From Dermacentor variabilis (lineage: Eukaryota; Arthropoda; Arachnida; Ixodida; Ixodidae), in assembly GCF_050947875.1 (NCBI RefSeq), contig NC_134570.1:240180584-240244583 (forward strand): a stretch of DNA of 64,000 bases, given 5' to 3'. This document shows, one piece after another, positions 24,711-37,209 of the stretch (positions are counted from its first letter, which is position 1; every line of letters begins with the position of its first letter). The position numbers were made by a program, and so were the translations under genes. The notes below the pieces were generated by a model. That model saw only the letters and a program-made list of their open reading frames with translations, was not told the DNA's origin and made no database searches.

Positions 24711-25913
24711 AGGCGCTTTGTCAAGGATTTTTCGCGCATCGCGGAGCCGCTAACACATTTAACGAAATCTGATGTCGAGTTCAATTGGGAAACGCCGCAG
24801 GCGGACGCATTTCAAGAACTCAAACGACGCATGCAGTCGCCGCCGGTACTTGCACACTTCGACGAGGACGCCGATACTGAAATCCACACTGACGCCAGTA
24901 GCCTAGGCCTCGGTGCCGTCCTAGTCCAGAGGAAAGAAGGACTTGAACGGGTGATATCGTATGCTAGCCGGTCGCTGTCAAAAGCGGAAAGCAATTATTC
25001 TACGACTGAAAAGGAATGCCTCGCCATCATTTGGGCTACAGCTAAATTCCGCCCTTACCTCTATGGCAGGCCATTCAAAGTCGTCAGCGACCACCGCGCG
25101 TTGTGTTGGCTAGCTCACTTAAAGGACCCTTCAGGACGGCTGGCGCGGTGGAGCCTCAGACTACAAGAATATGACGTAACGGTAATATACAAGTCCGGAA
25201 GAAAACACTCCGACGCCGACTGCTTATCACGCGCCCCAATCGATCCCCAGCCGCAAGACGACGTGGACGACGACGCCTTCCTTGGGATAATAAGCGCGGA
25301 AGACTTCACTACACAGCAACGAGGAGACCCAGAGCTAAAAGGCCTCATCGAGTATTTGAAAGGGAACACCGACGTTGTCCCTAGGGCATTTAAGCGCGTG
25401 TTGTCTTCGTTCACGCTACGAAACAACCTGCTCGTGAAGAACTTCTCACCAGTCCACGCCAGCTACCTTCTTCTGGTGCCGTCAGCGCTCCGTCCAGAAA
25501 TACTGCACGCCCTACACGACGATCCAACCGCTGGGCACCTCGGATTCTCCCGGACGCTGTCGAGGATACAGGAAAAGTATTACTGGCCGCGTCTGACCGC
25601 CGACGTTGCCCGTTACGTCAAGACATGCAGAGACTGTCAACGACGCAAGACACTACCGACAAGGCCAGCAGGATTACTACAGCCGATCGAACCTCCTCGT
25701 CGACCATTCCAGCAGATTGGGATGGATTTGCTGGGGCCGTTTCCGATGTCAACATCCAGGAATAAATGGATCATCGTGGCGACGGACTATCTCACGCGCT
25801 TTGCTGAAACCAAAGCTCTACCAAAAGGCAGCGCAGCCGAAGTGGCGAAATTTTTGGTCGAGAACATCCTGCTGCGACATGGTGCCCCAGAAGTCCTCAT
25901 CACCGACAGATGA
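24711..25913 (+). pseudogene. pol: Pol, RNase H and integrase N-terminal/core segment (ends at in-frame TGA)
   Basis: Pol resumes at RRFVKDFSRIAEPLTHL just after the nested element. RNase H follows, with EIHTDASSLGLGAVL and EKECLAIIWA, removing RNA from the hybrid during reverse transcription. The integrase begins with the HHCC zinc finger (HDDPTAGHLGF...CRDCQRRK). Then comes the catalytic core, with the first Asp in GMDLLGPF (codon 25725-25727) and the second in LITDR (codon 25905-25907). A TGA at 25911-25913 stops the frame two codons after the second catalytic Asp. The register is unchanged beyond it, so this is a point nonsense change where the family usually has Gly. The upstream GTG at 24672 belongs to the inserted DNA and is not a start. 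Confidence 0.9.
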
Positions 25914-26561
25914 ACGGCTTTTACAGCAGAGCTCACCGAAGCCATTCTGCAGTACAGCCAGACGAGCCACAGGAGGACAACTGCCTACCATCCGCAGACG
26001 AATGGTCTCACGGAGCGCCTGAACAAGACCCTCGCCGACATGCTATCAATGTACGTCGACGTCGAGCACAAGACGTGGGACGCGGTCCTGCCGTATGTCA
26101 CTTTCGCCTACAACACGGCGGTGCAAGAAACAACACAGATCACGCCATTCAAGTTGGTTTACGGCAGGAACCCGACGACGACGCTCGACGCCATGCTGCC
26201 GCACGTCACTGACGAGGAGAATCTTGACGTCTCTACCTATCTCCAGCGCGCCGAAGAAGCCCGACAGCTCGCCCGCCTACGGGTCAAGACCCAGCAGCGT
26301 ACCGACAGCCGACACTACAACCTCCGACGACGCTTCGTCGAGTACCAGCCCGGCCACCGTGTTTGGGTATGGACCCCGATACGCCGGCGAGGACTCAGTG
26401 AGAAGCTGCTGCGACGCTATTTCTGACCCTACAAGGTCATCCGACGTATTGGCGCACTAGACTATGAGGTCGTGCCAGACGGCATTTCGCACTCACAGCG
26501 GCGCCGCGCACGATCTGAAGTGGTCCACGTGGTGCGCCTTAAACCATTTTACGGACGCTGA
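25914..26561 (+). pseudogene. pol: Pol, integrase C-terminal segment (second in-frame TGA)
   Basis: Continues in the same register as the preceding segment. It holds TAYHPQTNGLTERLNK with the catalytic Glu codon at 26013-26015. The spacing from the second Asp is 35 residues and between the two Asp residues 59, as expected for a gypsy integrase. A further TGA at 26424-26426 replaces the Gly of what is otherwise a GPY-type motif (TGA, then PYKVIRRIGALDYEV). The frame then ends properly at TGA 26559-26561. No chromodomain is seen after the GPY region. The open piece after the first stop could begin at ATG 26040, but I see no reason to think it is expressed. Confidence 0.88.
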
Positions 26562-26648
26562 TGAACTTCCTTAGTTTGTTGTTTTCTTTGCTACGAGTGC
26601 TTTTCTTTGTTACTTTCGTTTGTTAGCAGCATCGGATCGATGCTTTTT

Positions 26649-26658
26649 AAGAGGGGGG
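26649..26658 (+). other. Polypurine tract
   Basis: AAGAGGGGGG followed by TAA lies immediately before the 3' LTR (26662). This is the expected plus-strand primer for an LTR retrotransposon. The roughly 100 bp between the pol stop and this tract hold no other frame. Confidence 0.8.
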
Positions 26659-26661
26659 TAA

Positions 26662-27078
26662 TGACACGTGTACTTATCTTTATCGGGCAACCACGTTTCG
26701 CCGCTTAACAACTGTAATCGCACAGCGAGGGACGCGCCTGCATGTATCCGATGTTTCTGGAAAGTTATCGACGCTTCTATCCGCGTGTCTGTTGTCACCG
26801 AACCTTGTGTTATCAGATTTCATCGCGTGACACGAATGGTGTAGAACTTTGTGGAAGAAACGCGGGTCCCATCAGTTAATCTGGAACATTCGACGACTGA
26901 TCTATAAAAGCCGACGCGCTTGACCCGCTAATCAGTTTTCCGACGATCGCCGACCGTGTTCGCCGCTATCGTTGTGCTATAAGTGTAGCCTGCTTTTATG
27001 GGCACACGTTCGCCCAATAAAAGCTAGTTTTGTATTCCACCGTATTGCTTCTTTCTTCACCGTCACTACCACGTGACA
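26662..27078 (+). repeat. 3' LTR (417 bp)
   Basis: Direct copy of 19712-20128 with 8 substitutions and equal length. TATA box at 26902-26910 and AATAAA at 27016-27021. Ends CACGTGACA, followed by the ATAT target duplicate. Confidence 0.97.
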
Positions 27079-30000
27079 ATATGAATGTGGGTTTGACTGC
27101 AAGCTGCCAACAGTGGCTGTCATTTTCGCGTTGATTGCTGCCGTTTCACCAACTGTGGCGACGGCTTGACTGCGCTTTGACGTGCAAACTGCTAATTGTA
27201 CCTTTCAAACGAGCCCTCGACTACTGATATTAATAGCTACCCGAATGAGTATTCTGAGCCTAACTATGCTAAAGATTTTTGATAATTGTTCCCTTATTCG
27301 CATTGCTTGCATGGACCAAGTAACCGAAATAAAGAATGCCACCACATGAATGTGTGTTTGCACGCAAGCTGCCAACAGTGGCTGTCATTTTCGCCTTAAT
27401 TGTTGCTGTTTCACCAACAGTGGCGACGGCTTGACTGCGCTTTGACGTGCAGACAGCTAATGGTACCTTTCAAGCGAGCCCTCGACTACTGATAATTATA
27501 GCTACCCGAATGAGTATTCTGAGCCTAACTATGCTAATGATTTTTGATAATTGTTCTCTTATTCGCATTACTTGCATGGACCAGGTAACCAAAATAAACA
27601 ATGCCGTCACATGAATATGTGCTTGCACGCAACCTGCCAAAGTGGCTGACATTTTCGCGTTGGTAGCTGCGGTTTCACCAACTGTGGCGACGGCTTGACT
27701 GCGCTTTGACGTGCAGACTGCTAATGGTACCTCTCAAGCGAGCCCTCGACTATTGATATTAATAGCTACCCGAATGAGTACTTTGGGCCTAACTAAGCTT
27801 GTTTGAAATGTTTGATAATTGTTCTCTTATTCGCATTACTTGCCTGGACCAGGTAACCAAAATAAACAATGCCGTCACATGAATGTGTGTATGCACGCAA
27901 TCTGCCAACAGTGGCTGTCATTTTTGCATTGATTGTTGCTGTTTTACCAACAGTGGCGACGGCTTGACTGCGCTTTGACGTGCAGACTGCTAATGGTACC
28001 TTTCAAGCGAGCTCTCGACTGCTGCTATAAATAGCTATCCGAAAGAGTATTTTGGGCCTAAGCTAATGATGTTTGATAATTGTACTCTTATTCTCATTAC
28101 TTGCCTGGGCCCGGTAACCAAAATAAACAATGCTACCATATGAATGTGTGATTGATTGCAAGCTGCCAAAGTGGCTGTCATTTTCGCGTTGGTAGTTGCG
28201 GTTTCACAAACTGTGGCGACGGCTTGACTGTGCTTGAACGTGCAGACTGCTAATGGTACCTTTCAAGCGAGCCCTCGACTACTGATAATAATAGCTCCCC
28301 GAATGAGCATTTTGGGCCTAACTAAGATAATGATGTTTGATAATTCTTATCTTATTCGCATTACTTACCTGGGCCAGGTAACCAAAATAAAGAATGCCAC
28401 CATATGAATGTGTGTTAGCACGCAAGCAGCACACAGTGGCTCTCATTTTCGCATTGATTGTTGCTGCTTGACCAACAGTGGCGACAGCTTGACTGTGCTT
28501 TAACGTACAGACTACTAATGGTGCCTTTCAAGCGGACCCTCGACTACTGCTATTAATAGCTACCCGAATGAGTATTTTGGGCCTGACTAAGCTAATGATG
28601 TTTGATAATTGTACTCTTATTCTCATTACTTGCCTGGGCCCGGTAACCAAAATAAAGAATGCCACCATATGAATGTGTGTTTGATTGCAAGCTGCCAACA
28701 GTGGCGGTCATTTTCGCGTTGGTAGCTGCGGTTTCACCAACTGTGGCGACGGCTTGACTGCGCTTTGACGTGCAGACTGCTAATGGTACCTTTCAAGCGA
28801 GCCCTCGACTACTGATATTAATAGCTACCCGAATGAGTATTTTGGGCCTAACAAACCTAATGATGTTTGCTAATTGTTCTCTTATTCGCATTACTTGCGT
28901 GGGCCAGGTAACCGAAATAAACAATGCCAGCACATAAATGTGTGTTTGCACGCAAGCTGCCAACAGTGGCTGTCATTTTCGCATTGATTGTTGCTGTTTC
29001 ACCAACAGTGGCGACGCCTTGACTGCGCTTTTACGTGCAGACTGCTAATGGTATCTTTTAAGCGAGCCCTCGACTACTGCTATTAATAGCTACCCGAAAG
29101 AGTATTTTGGGCCTAACTAAGCTAATGATGTTTGATAATTGTACTCTTATTCTCATTACTTGCCTGGGCCCGGTAACCAAAATAAACAATGCTACCATAT
29201 GAATGTGTGTTTGATTGCAAGCTGCCAAAGTGGCTGTCATTTTCGCGTTGGTAGTTGCGGTTTCACCAACTGTGGCGACGGCTTGACTGTCCTTTGACGT
29301 GCAGACTGCTAGTGGTACCTTTCAAGCGAGCCCTCGACTACTGATATTAACAGCTACCCGAATGAGTATTTTGCGCCTAACTAAGCTAATGATGTTCGAT
29401 AATTGTTCTCTTATTCGCATTACTTGCCTGGGCCAGATAACCGAAATAAACAATGCCACCACATGAATGTGTGTTTGCACGCAAGCTGCCAACAGTGGCT
29501 GTCACTTTCGCGTTGATAGCTGCCGTTTCACCAACTGTGGCGACGGCTTGACTGCGCTTTGACGTGCAAACTGCTAATCGTACCTTTCAAGCGAGCCCTC
29601 GACTACTGATATTATTAGCTACCCGAATGAGTGTTTTGGGCCTAACTAAGCTAATGATGTTTGATAATTGTTCTCTTATTCGCATTACTTGCCTGGGCCA
29701 GGTAACCGAAATGAACAATGCCGCCACATAAATGTGTGCTTGCACGCAAGCTGCCAACAGTAGCTGTCATTTCCGCATTGATTGTTGCTGTTTCACCAAC
29801 AGTGGCGACGGCTTGACTGCGCTTTGACGTGCCGACAGCTAATGGTACCTTTCAAGCGAGCCCTCGACTACTGATATTAATAGCTACCCGAATGAGTATT
29901 CTGAGCGTAACTATGCTAATGATTTTTCATAATTGTTCTCTTATTCGCATTACTTGCATGGACCAGGTAACCAAAATAAACAATGCCGTCACATGAATGT

Positions 30001-33000
30001 GTGCTTGCATGCAAGCTGCCAACAGTGGCTGTCATTTTCGCATTGATTGTTGCTGTTTCACCAACAGTGGCGACGCCTTGACTGCGCTTTGACGTGCAGA
30101 CTGCTAATGGTACCTTATAAGCGAGCCCTCGACTACTGCTATTAATAGCTACCCGAATGAGTATTTTGGGCCTAACTAAGCTAATGATGTTTGATAATTG
30201 TACTCTTATTCTCATTACTTGCCTGGGCCCGGTAACCACAATAAAGAATGCCGCCATATGAATGTGTGTTTGATTGCAAGCAGGAAACAGTGGCTGTCAT
30301 TTTCGCGTAGGTAGCTGCGGTTTCACCAACTGTGGCGACGGCTTGACTGCGCTATGACGTGCAGACTGCTAATGGTAGCTTTCAAGCGAGCCCTCGACTA
30401 CTGATATTAATAGCTACCCGAATGAGTATTTTGGGCCTAACTAAGCTAATGATGTTTGATAATTGTACTCTTATTCTCATTACTTGCCTGGGCCCGGTAA
30501 CCAAAATAAAGAAGGCCACCATATGAATGTGTGTTTGATTGCAAGCTGCCAAAAGTGGCTGTCATTTTCGCGTTGATAGCTGCCGTTTCACCAACTGTGG
30601 CGACGGCTTGACTCCGCTTTAACGTGCAAACTGCTAATCGTACCTTTCAAGCGAGCCCTCGACTGCTGATATTATTAGCTACCCGAATGAGTGTTTTGGG
30701 CCTAACTAAGCTAATGATGTTTGATAATTGTTCTCTTATTCGCATTACTTGCCTGGACCAGGTAACCAAAATAAACAATGCCGTCACACGAATGTGTGCT
30801 TGCACGCAAGCTGCCAACAGTGGCTGTCATTTTCGCATTGATTGTTGCAGTTTTACCAACAGTGGCGACGGCTTGACTGTGCTTTAACGTGCAGACTGCT
30901 AATGGTGCCTTTCAAGCGTACCCTCGACTACTGCTATTAATAGCTACTCGAATGAGTATTTTGGGCCTAACTAAGCTAATGATGTTTGATAATTGTACTC
31001 TTATTCTCATTACTTGCCTGGGCCCGGTAACCAAAATAAAGAATGCCACCATATGAATGTGTGTTTGCACGCAAGCTGCCAACAGTGGCTGTCATTTTCG
31101 CTTTAATTGCTGCCGTTTCACCAACTGTGGCGACGGCTTGACTGCGCTTTTACGTGCAGACTGCTAATGGCACCTTTCAAGCGAGCCCTCGACTACTGAT
31201 ATTAATAGCTACCCGAATGAGTATTTTGGGCCTAACTAAACTAATGATGTTTGATAATTGTACTCTTATTTTCATTACTTGACTGGGCCCGGTAACCAAT
31301 ATAAAGAATGCCACCATATGAATGTGTGTTTGATTGCAAGCTGCCAACAGTGGCTGTCACTTTCGCGTTGATTGCTGCCGTTTCACCAAGATTGGCGACG
31401 GCTTGACTGCGCTTTGACGTGCAAACTGCTAATCGTACCTTTCAAGCGAGCCCTCAACTACTGATAATATTAACTACCCGAATGAGTGTTTTTGGCCTAA
31501 CTAAGCTAATGATGTTTGATAATTGTTCTCTTATTCGCATTACTTGCCTGGGCCAGGTAACCGAAATAAACAATGCCACCACATGAATGTGTGTTTGCAC
31601 GCCAGCAGCCAACAGTGGCTGTCATTTTCGTATTAATTGTTGCTGTTTCACCAACAGTGGCGACGGCTTGACTGCGCTTTGACGTGCAGACTGCTAATGG
31701 TGCCTTTCAAGCGTGCCCTCGACTACTGCTATTAATAGCTACTCGAATGAGTATTTTGGGCCTAACTAAGCTAATGATGTTTGATAATTGTACTCTTATT
31801 CTCATTACTTGCCTGGGCCCGGTAACCAAAATAAAGAAGGCCACCATATGAATGTGTGTTTGATTGCAAGCTGCCAAAAGTGGCTGTCATTTTCGCGTTG
31901 ATAGCTGCCGTTTCACCAACTGTGGCGACGGCTTGACTGCGCTTTGACGTGCAAACTGCTAATCGTACCTCTCAAGCGAGCCCTCGACTATCGATATTAA
32001 TAGCTACCCGAATGAGTACTTTGGGCCTAACTAAGCTTGTTTGAAATGTTTGATAATTGTTATCTTATTCGCATTACTTACCTTGGCCAGGTAACCAAAA
32101 TAAAGAATGCCACCATATGAATGTGTGTTAGCACGCAAGCAGCACACAGTGGCTCTCATTTTCGCATTGATTGTTGCAGCTTGACCAACAGTGGCGACAG
32201 CTTGACTGTGCTTTAACGTGCAGACTACTAATGGTGCCTTTCAAGCGAACCCTCGACTACTGCTATTAATAGCTACCCGAATGAGTATTTTGGGCCTAAC
32301 TAAGCTAATGATTTTTGATAATTGTTCTCTTATTCGCACAACTTGCATGGACCAGGTAACCAAAATAAACAATGCCGTCACATGAATGTGTGCTTGCACG
32401 CAAGCTGCCAACAGTGGCTGTCATTTTCACATTGACTGTTGCTGTTTTATCAACAGTGGCGACGGCTTGACTGTGCTTTAACGTGCAGATTGCTAATGGT
32501 GCCTTTCAAGCGTACCCTCGACTACTGCTAATAATAGCTACTCGAATGAATATTTTGGGCCTAACTAAGCTAATGATGTTTGATAATTGTACTCTTGTTC
32601 TCATTACTTGCCTTGGCCCGGTAACCAAAATAAAGAATGCCACCATATGAATGTGTGTTTGCACGCAAGCTGCCAACAGTGGCTGTCATTTTCGCATTAA
32701 TTGTTGCTGTTTCACCAACAGTGGCGACGGCTTGACTGCGCTTTGACGTGCAGACTGCTAATGGTACCTTTCAAGCGAGCCCTCGACTACTGATAATAAT
32801 AGCTACCCGAATGAGTATTTTGGGCCTAACTAACCTAATGATGTTTGCTAATTGTTCTCTTGTTCGAATTACTTGTCTGGGCCAGGTAACCGAAATAAAC
32901 AATGCCACCACATGAATGTGTGTTTGCACGCAAGCTGCCAACAGTGGCTGTCATTTTCGCATTGATTGTTGCTGTTTCACTAACAGTGGCGCCGCCATGA

Positions 33001-36000
33001 CTGCGCTTTGACGTGCAGACTGCTAATGGTACCTTATAAGCGAGTCCTCGACTACTGCTATTAATAGCTTCCCGAATGAGTATTTTGGGCCTAACTAAGC
33101 TAATGATGTTTGATAATTGTACTCTTATTCTCATTACTTGCCTGGGCCCGGTAACCAAAATAAAGAATGCCACCATATGAATGTGTGTTTCATTGCAAGC
33201 AGGAAACAGTTGCTGTCATTTTCGCGTTGGTAGCTGCGGTTTCACCAAATGTGGCGACGGCTTGACTGCGCTTTGACGTGCAGACTGCTAATGGTAGCTT
33301 TCAAGCGAGCCCTCGACTACTGATATTAATAGCTACCCGAATGAGTATTTTGGGCCTAACTAAGCTAATGATGTTTGATAATTGTTCTCTTATTCGCATT
33401 ACTTGCCTGGGCAAGGTAACCGAAATAAACAATGCCATCGCATGAATGTGTGCTTGCACGCAAGCTGCCAACAGTAGCTGTCATTTCCGCATTGATTGTT
33501 GCTGTTTCACCAACAGTGGCGACGGCTTGACTGCGCTTTGACGTGCCGACAGCTAATGGTACCTTTCAAGCGAGCCCTCGACTACTGATATTAATAGCTA
33601 CCCGAATGAGTATTCTGAGCGTAACTATGCTAATGATTTTTGATAATTGTTCTCTTATTCGCATTACTTGCATGGACCAGGTAACCAAAATAAACAATGC
33701 CGTCACATGAATGTGTGCTTGCACGCAAGCTGCCAACAGTGGCTGTCATTTTCGCATTGATTGTTGCTGTTTCACCAACAGTGGCGACGCCTTGACTGCG
33801 CTTTGACGTGCAGACTGCTAATGGTACCTTATAAGCGAGCCCTCGACTACTGCTATTAATAGCTACCCGAATGAGTATTTTGGGCCTAACTAAGCTAATG
33901 ATGTTTGATAATTGTACTCGTATTCTCATTACTTGCCTGGGCCCGGTAACCACAATAAAGAATGCCGCCATATGAATGTGTGTTTGATTGCAAGCAGGAA
34001 ACAGTGGCTGTCATTTTCTCGTAGGTAGCTGCGGTTTCACCAACTGTGGCGACGGCTTGACTGCGCTTTGACGTGCAGACTGCTAATGGTAGCTTTCAAG
34101 CGAGCCCTCGACTACTGATATTAATAGCTACCCGAATGAGTATTTTGGGCCTAACTAAGCTAATGATGTTTGATAATTGTACTCTTATTCTCATTACTTG
34201 CCTGGGCCCGGTAACCAAAATAAAGAAGGCCACCATATGAATGTGTGTTTGATTGCAAGCTGCCAACAGTGGCTGTCATTTTCGCGTTGATAGCTGCCGT
34301 TTCACCAACTGTGGCGACGGCTTGACTGCGCTTTGACGTGCAAACTGCTAATCGTACCTTTCAAGCGAGCCCTCGACTACTGATATTATTAGCTACCCGA
34401 ATGAGTGTTTTGGGCCTAACTAAGCTAATGATGTTTGATAATTGTTCTCTTATTCGCATTATTGCCTGGGCCAGGTAACCGAAATGAACAATGCCGCCAC
34501 ATAAATGTGTGTTTGCACGCAAGCTGCCAACAGTAGCTGTCATTTTCGCATTGATTGTTGCTGTTTCACCAACAGTGGCGACAACTTGACTGCGCTTTGA
34601 CGTGCAGACTGCTAATGGTACCTTATAAGCGAGCCCTCGACTACTGCTATTAATAGCTACCCGAATGAGTATTTTGGGCCTAACTAAGCTAATGATGTTT
34701 GATAATTGTACTCTTATTCTCATTACTTGCCTGCGCCCGGTAACCAAAATAAAGAATGCCACCATATGAATGTGTGTTTGATTGCAAGCTGAAAACAGAG
34801 GCTGTCATTTTCGCGTTGATAGCTGCCGTTTCACCAACTGTGGCGACGGCTTGACTGCGCTTTGACGTGCAAACTGCTAATCGTACCTTTCAAGCGAGCC
34901 CTCGACTACTGATATTATTAGCTACCCGAATGAGTGTTTTGGGCCTAACTAAGCTAATGATGTTTGATAATTGTTCTCTTATTCGCATTACTTGCCTGGA
35001 CCAGGTAACCAAAATATACAATGCCGTCACATGAATGTGTGGTGCACGCAAGCTGCCAACAGTGGCTGTCATTTTCGCATTGATTGTTGCTGTTTTACCA
35101 ACAGTGGCGACGGCTTGACTGTGCTTTAACGTGCAGACTGCTAATGGTGCCTTTCAAGCGTACCCTCGACTACTGCTATTAATAGCTACTCGAATGAGTA
35201 TTTTAGGCCTAACTAAGCTAATGATGTTTGATAATTGTACTCTTATTGTCATTACTTGCCTGGGCCCGGTAACCAAAATAAAGAATGCCACCATATGAAT
35301 GTGTGTTTGCACGCAAGCTGCCAACAGTGGCTGTCATTTTCGCATTAATTGCTGCCGTTTCACCAACTGTGGCGACGGCTTGACTGCGCTTTTACGTGCA
35401 GACAGCTAATGGTGCCTTTCAAGCGTACCCTCGACTACTGCTATTAATAGCTACTCGAATGAGTATTTTGGGCCTAACTAAGCTAATGATGTTTGATAAT
35501 TGTACTCTTATTCTCATTACTTGCCTGGGCCCGGTAACCAAAATAAAGAATGCCACCATATGAATGTGTGTTTGCACGCAAGCTGCCAACAGTGGCTGTC
35601 ATTTTCGCATTAATTGTTGCTGTTTCACCAACAGTGGCGACGGTTTGACTGCGCTTTGACGTGCAGACTGCTAATGGTAGCTTTCAAGCGAGCCCTCGAC
35701 TACTGATATTAATAGCTACCCGAATGAGTATTTTGGGCCTAACTAAGCTAATGATGTTTGATAATTGTACTCTTATTCTCATTACTTGCCTGGGCCCGGT
35801 AACCAAAATAAAGAAGGCCACCATATGAATGTGTGTTTGATTGCAAGCTGCCAAAAGTGGCTGTCATTTTCGCGTTGATAGCTGCCGTTTCACCAACAGT
35901 GGCGACGGCTTGACTGCGCTTTTACGTGCAGACAGCTAATGGTGCCTTTCAAGCGTACCCTCGACTACTGCTATTAATAGCTACTCGAATGAGTATTTTG

Positions 36001-36773
36001 GGCCTAACTAAGCTAATGATGTTTGATAATTGTACTCTTATTCTCATTACTTGCCTGGGCCCGGTAACCAAAATAAAGAATGCCACCATATGAATGTGTG
36101 TTTGCACGCAAGCTGCCAACAGTGGCTGTCATTTTCGCATTAATTGTTGCTGTTTCACCAACAGTGGCGACGGTTTGACTGCGCTTTGACGTGCAGACTG
36201 CTAATGGTAGCTTTCAAGCGAGCCCTCGACTACTGATATTATTAGCTACCCGAATGAGTATATTGGGCCTAACTAACCTAATGATGTTTGCTAATTGTTC
36301 TCTTATTCGCATTACTTGCCTGGCCAGGTAACCGAAATGAACAATGCCGCCACATAAATGTGTGTTTGCAGGCAAGCTGCCAACAGTGGCTGTCATTTTC
36401 GCATTGATTGTTGCTGTTTCACCAACAGTGGCGACGGCTTGACTGCGCTTTGACGTGCAGACTGCTAATGGTACCTTATAAGCGAGCCCTCGACTACTGC
36501 TATTAATAGGTACCCGAATGAGTATTTTGGGCCTAACTAAGCTAATGATGTTTGATAATTGTACTCTTATTCTCATTACTTGCCTGCGCCCGGTAACCAA
36601 AATAAAGAATGCCACCATATGAATGTGTGTTTGATTGCAAGCTGAAAACAGAGGCTATCATTTTCGCGTTGGTAGCTGCGGTTTCACCAACTGTGGTGAC
36701 GGCTTGACTGCGCTTTGACGTGCAGACTGCTAATGGTACCTTTCAAGCGAGTCCTCGACTACTGATATTAATA
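27079..36773. repeat. Satellite array block 2 (about 265-bp monomer, about 37 copies)
   Basis: The same satellite resumes in the exact monomer phase broken by the LTR element. The part from about 30641 onward is the left arm of a 15-kb tandem duplication. Monomers here mix two linked variant types: one with GGGCCCGG, AAAGAATGCCACCATATGA and TTGATTGCAAG, the other with CCAGG, AAACAATGCC and TTGCACGCAAG. A segment at about 29.6-30.6 kb is nearly repeated at 33.3-34.3 kb (offset 3714 bp, 14 monomers). Odd monomers include an AAGCTTGTTTGAAATG variant at about 27793 and 32033. The block stops where LINE copy A is inserted. No genes seen. Confidence 0.97.
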
Positions 36774-36796
36774 TTGAAATTGAAATTGATTTTATT
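36774..36796 (-). other. LINE copy A 3' end: AATAAA signal and (AATTTC) tail
   Basis: Read on the minus strand, AATAAA (36791-36796) is followed by about two and a half units of a hexamer, TCAATTTCAATTTCAA. A short simple repeat instead of poly(A) is typical of CR1/L2-like LINEs. Confidence 0.75.
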
Positions 36797-36836
36797 CATT
36801 ATAGATTACAGGTTGTAAAAACAAATAATATACAGA

Positions 36837-36874
36837 AGGAGGTCCCATAGTCAATGACTGTATCGGGACCTCCT
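36837..36874 (-). other. Stem-loop in the LINE copy A 3' UTR
   Basis: AGGAGGTCCC (36837-36846) pairs perfectly with GGGACCTCCT (36865-36874). Inside, ATAGTC and GACTGTAT can extend the stem with a bulge. It lies about 40 bp from the element's 3' terminus, where several LINE families carry a structure recognised by their own reverse transcriptase. That role is inferred. Confidence 0.75.
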
Positions 36875-37209
36875 GTTATTTATAAAAATGCGCTTTCTAA
36901 AGCAAAGAATTGAACTACATTAAAATCATATATAAGCAAACATGGAAGAAAGTAAGTACTGGAGAATGCAAAACAAGATTACGAGTTAGTTACAAGAAAT
37001 CTAACGAAGGAAATTATACAATTGCAAGGAGCAAATGCAGTAAAACCAAATGAGCTAAACGAATTGAACAGTAAAGGTAATTTTACCCAAACGTGCAAGA
37101 CACACACAAAAAAAAAGAATTTCAAATATACATGACCATAAATGCAACAGTAGAAACAACAACAAAACAACTTTGAAATACACATGACTATTAATAAAAA
37201 AGAAAGGTA

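Larger units (their letters stand above)
19712..27078 (+). mobile_element. Ty3/gypsy-type LTR retrotransposon, full length but degenerate
   Basis: A 7,367-bp insertion in the satellite, bounded by 417-bp direct LTRs starting TG and ending CA, with a 4-bp ATAT target-site duplication. In order it holds: 5' LTR, primer binding site, gag with a CCHC zinc knuckle, protease, reverse transcriptase, RNase H, integrase with HHCC and D-D-35-E signatures, a GPY-like C-terminal segment, a purine-rich tract and the 3' LTR. Integrase after RT/RNase H is the Ty3/gypsy order. No env-like frame lies between pol and the 3' LTR. Without the nested 1.4-kb DNA element the length is about 5.96 kb, normal for the group. 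The copy cannot make Pol: it carries one frameshift, two in-frame TGA codons and the nested insertion. The protein style is familiar to me from tick genomes, but this is unverified. Confidence 0.97.

Noticed and set aside
23304..24711. TA target-site duplication (Tc1/mariner type) for the nested element
   Set aside because: TA is present at both edges, but removing one TA leaves pol out of frame, while AT restores it. Kept only as an alternative.
26562..26661. Possible env gene between pol and the 3' LTR
   Set aside because: Only about 100 bp, filled by the polypurine tract region; no frame and no hydrophobic segment.
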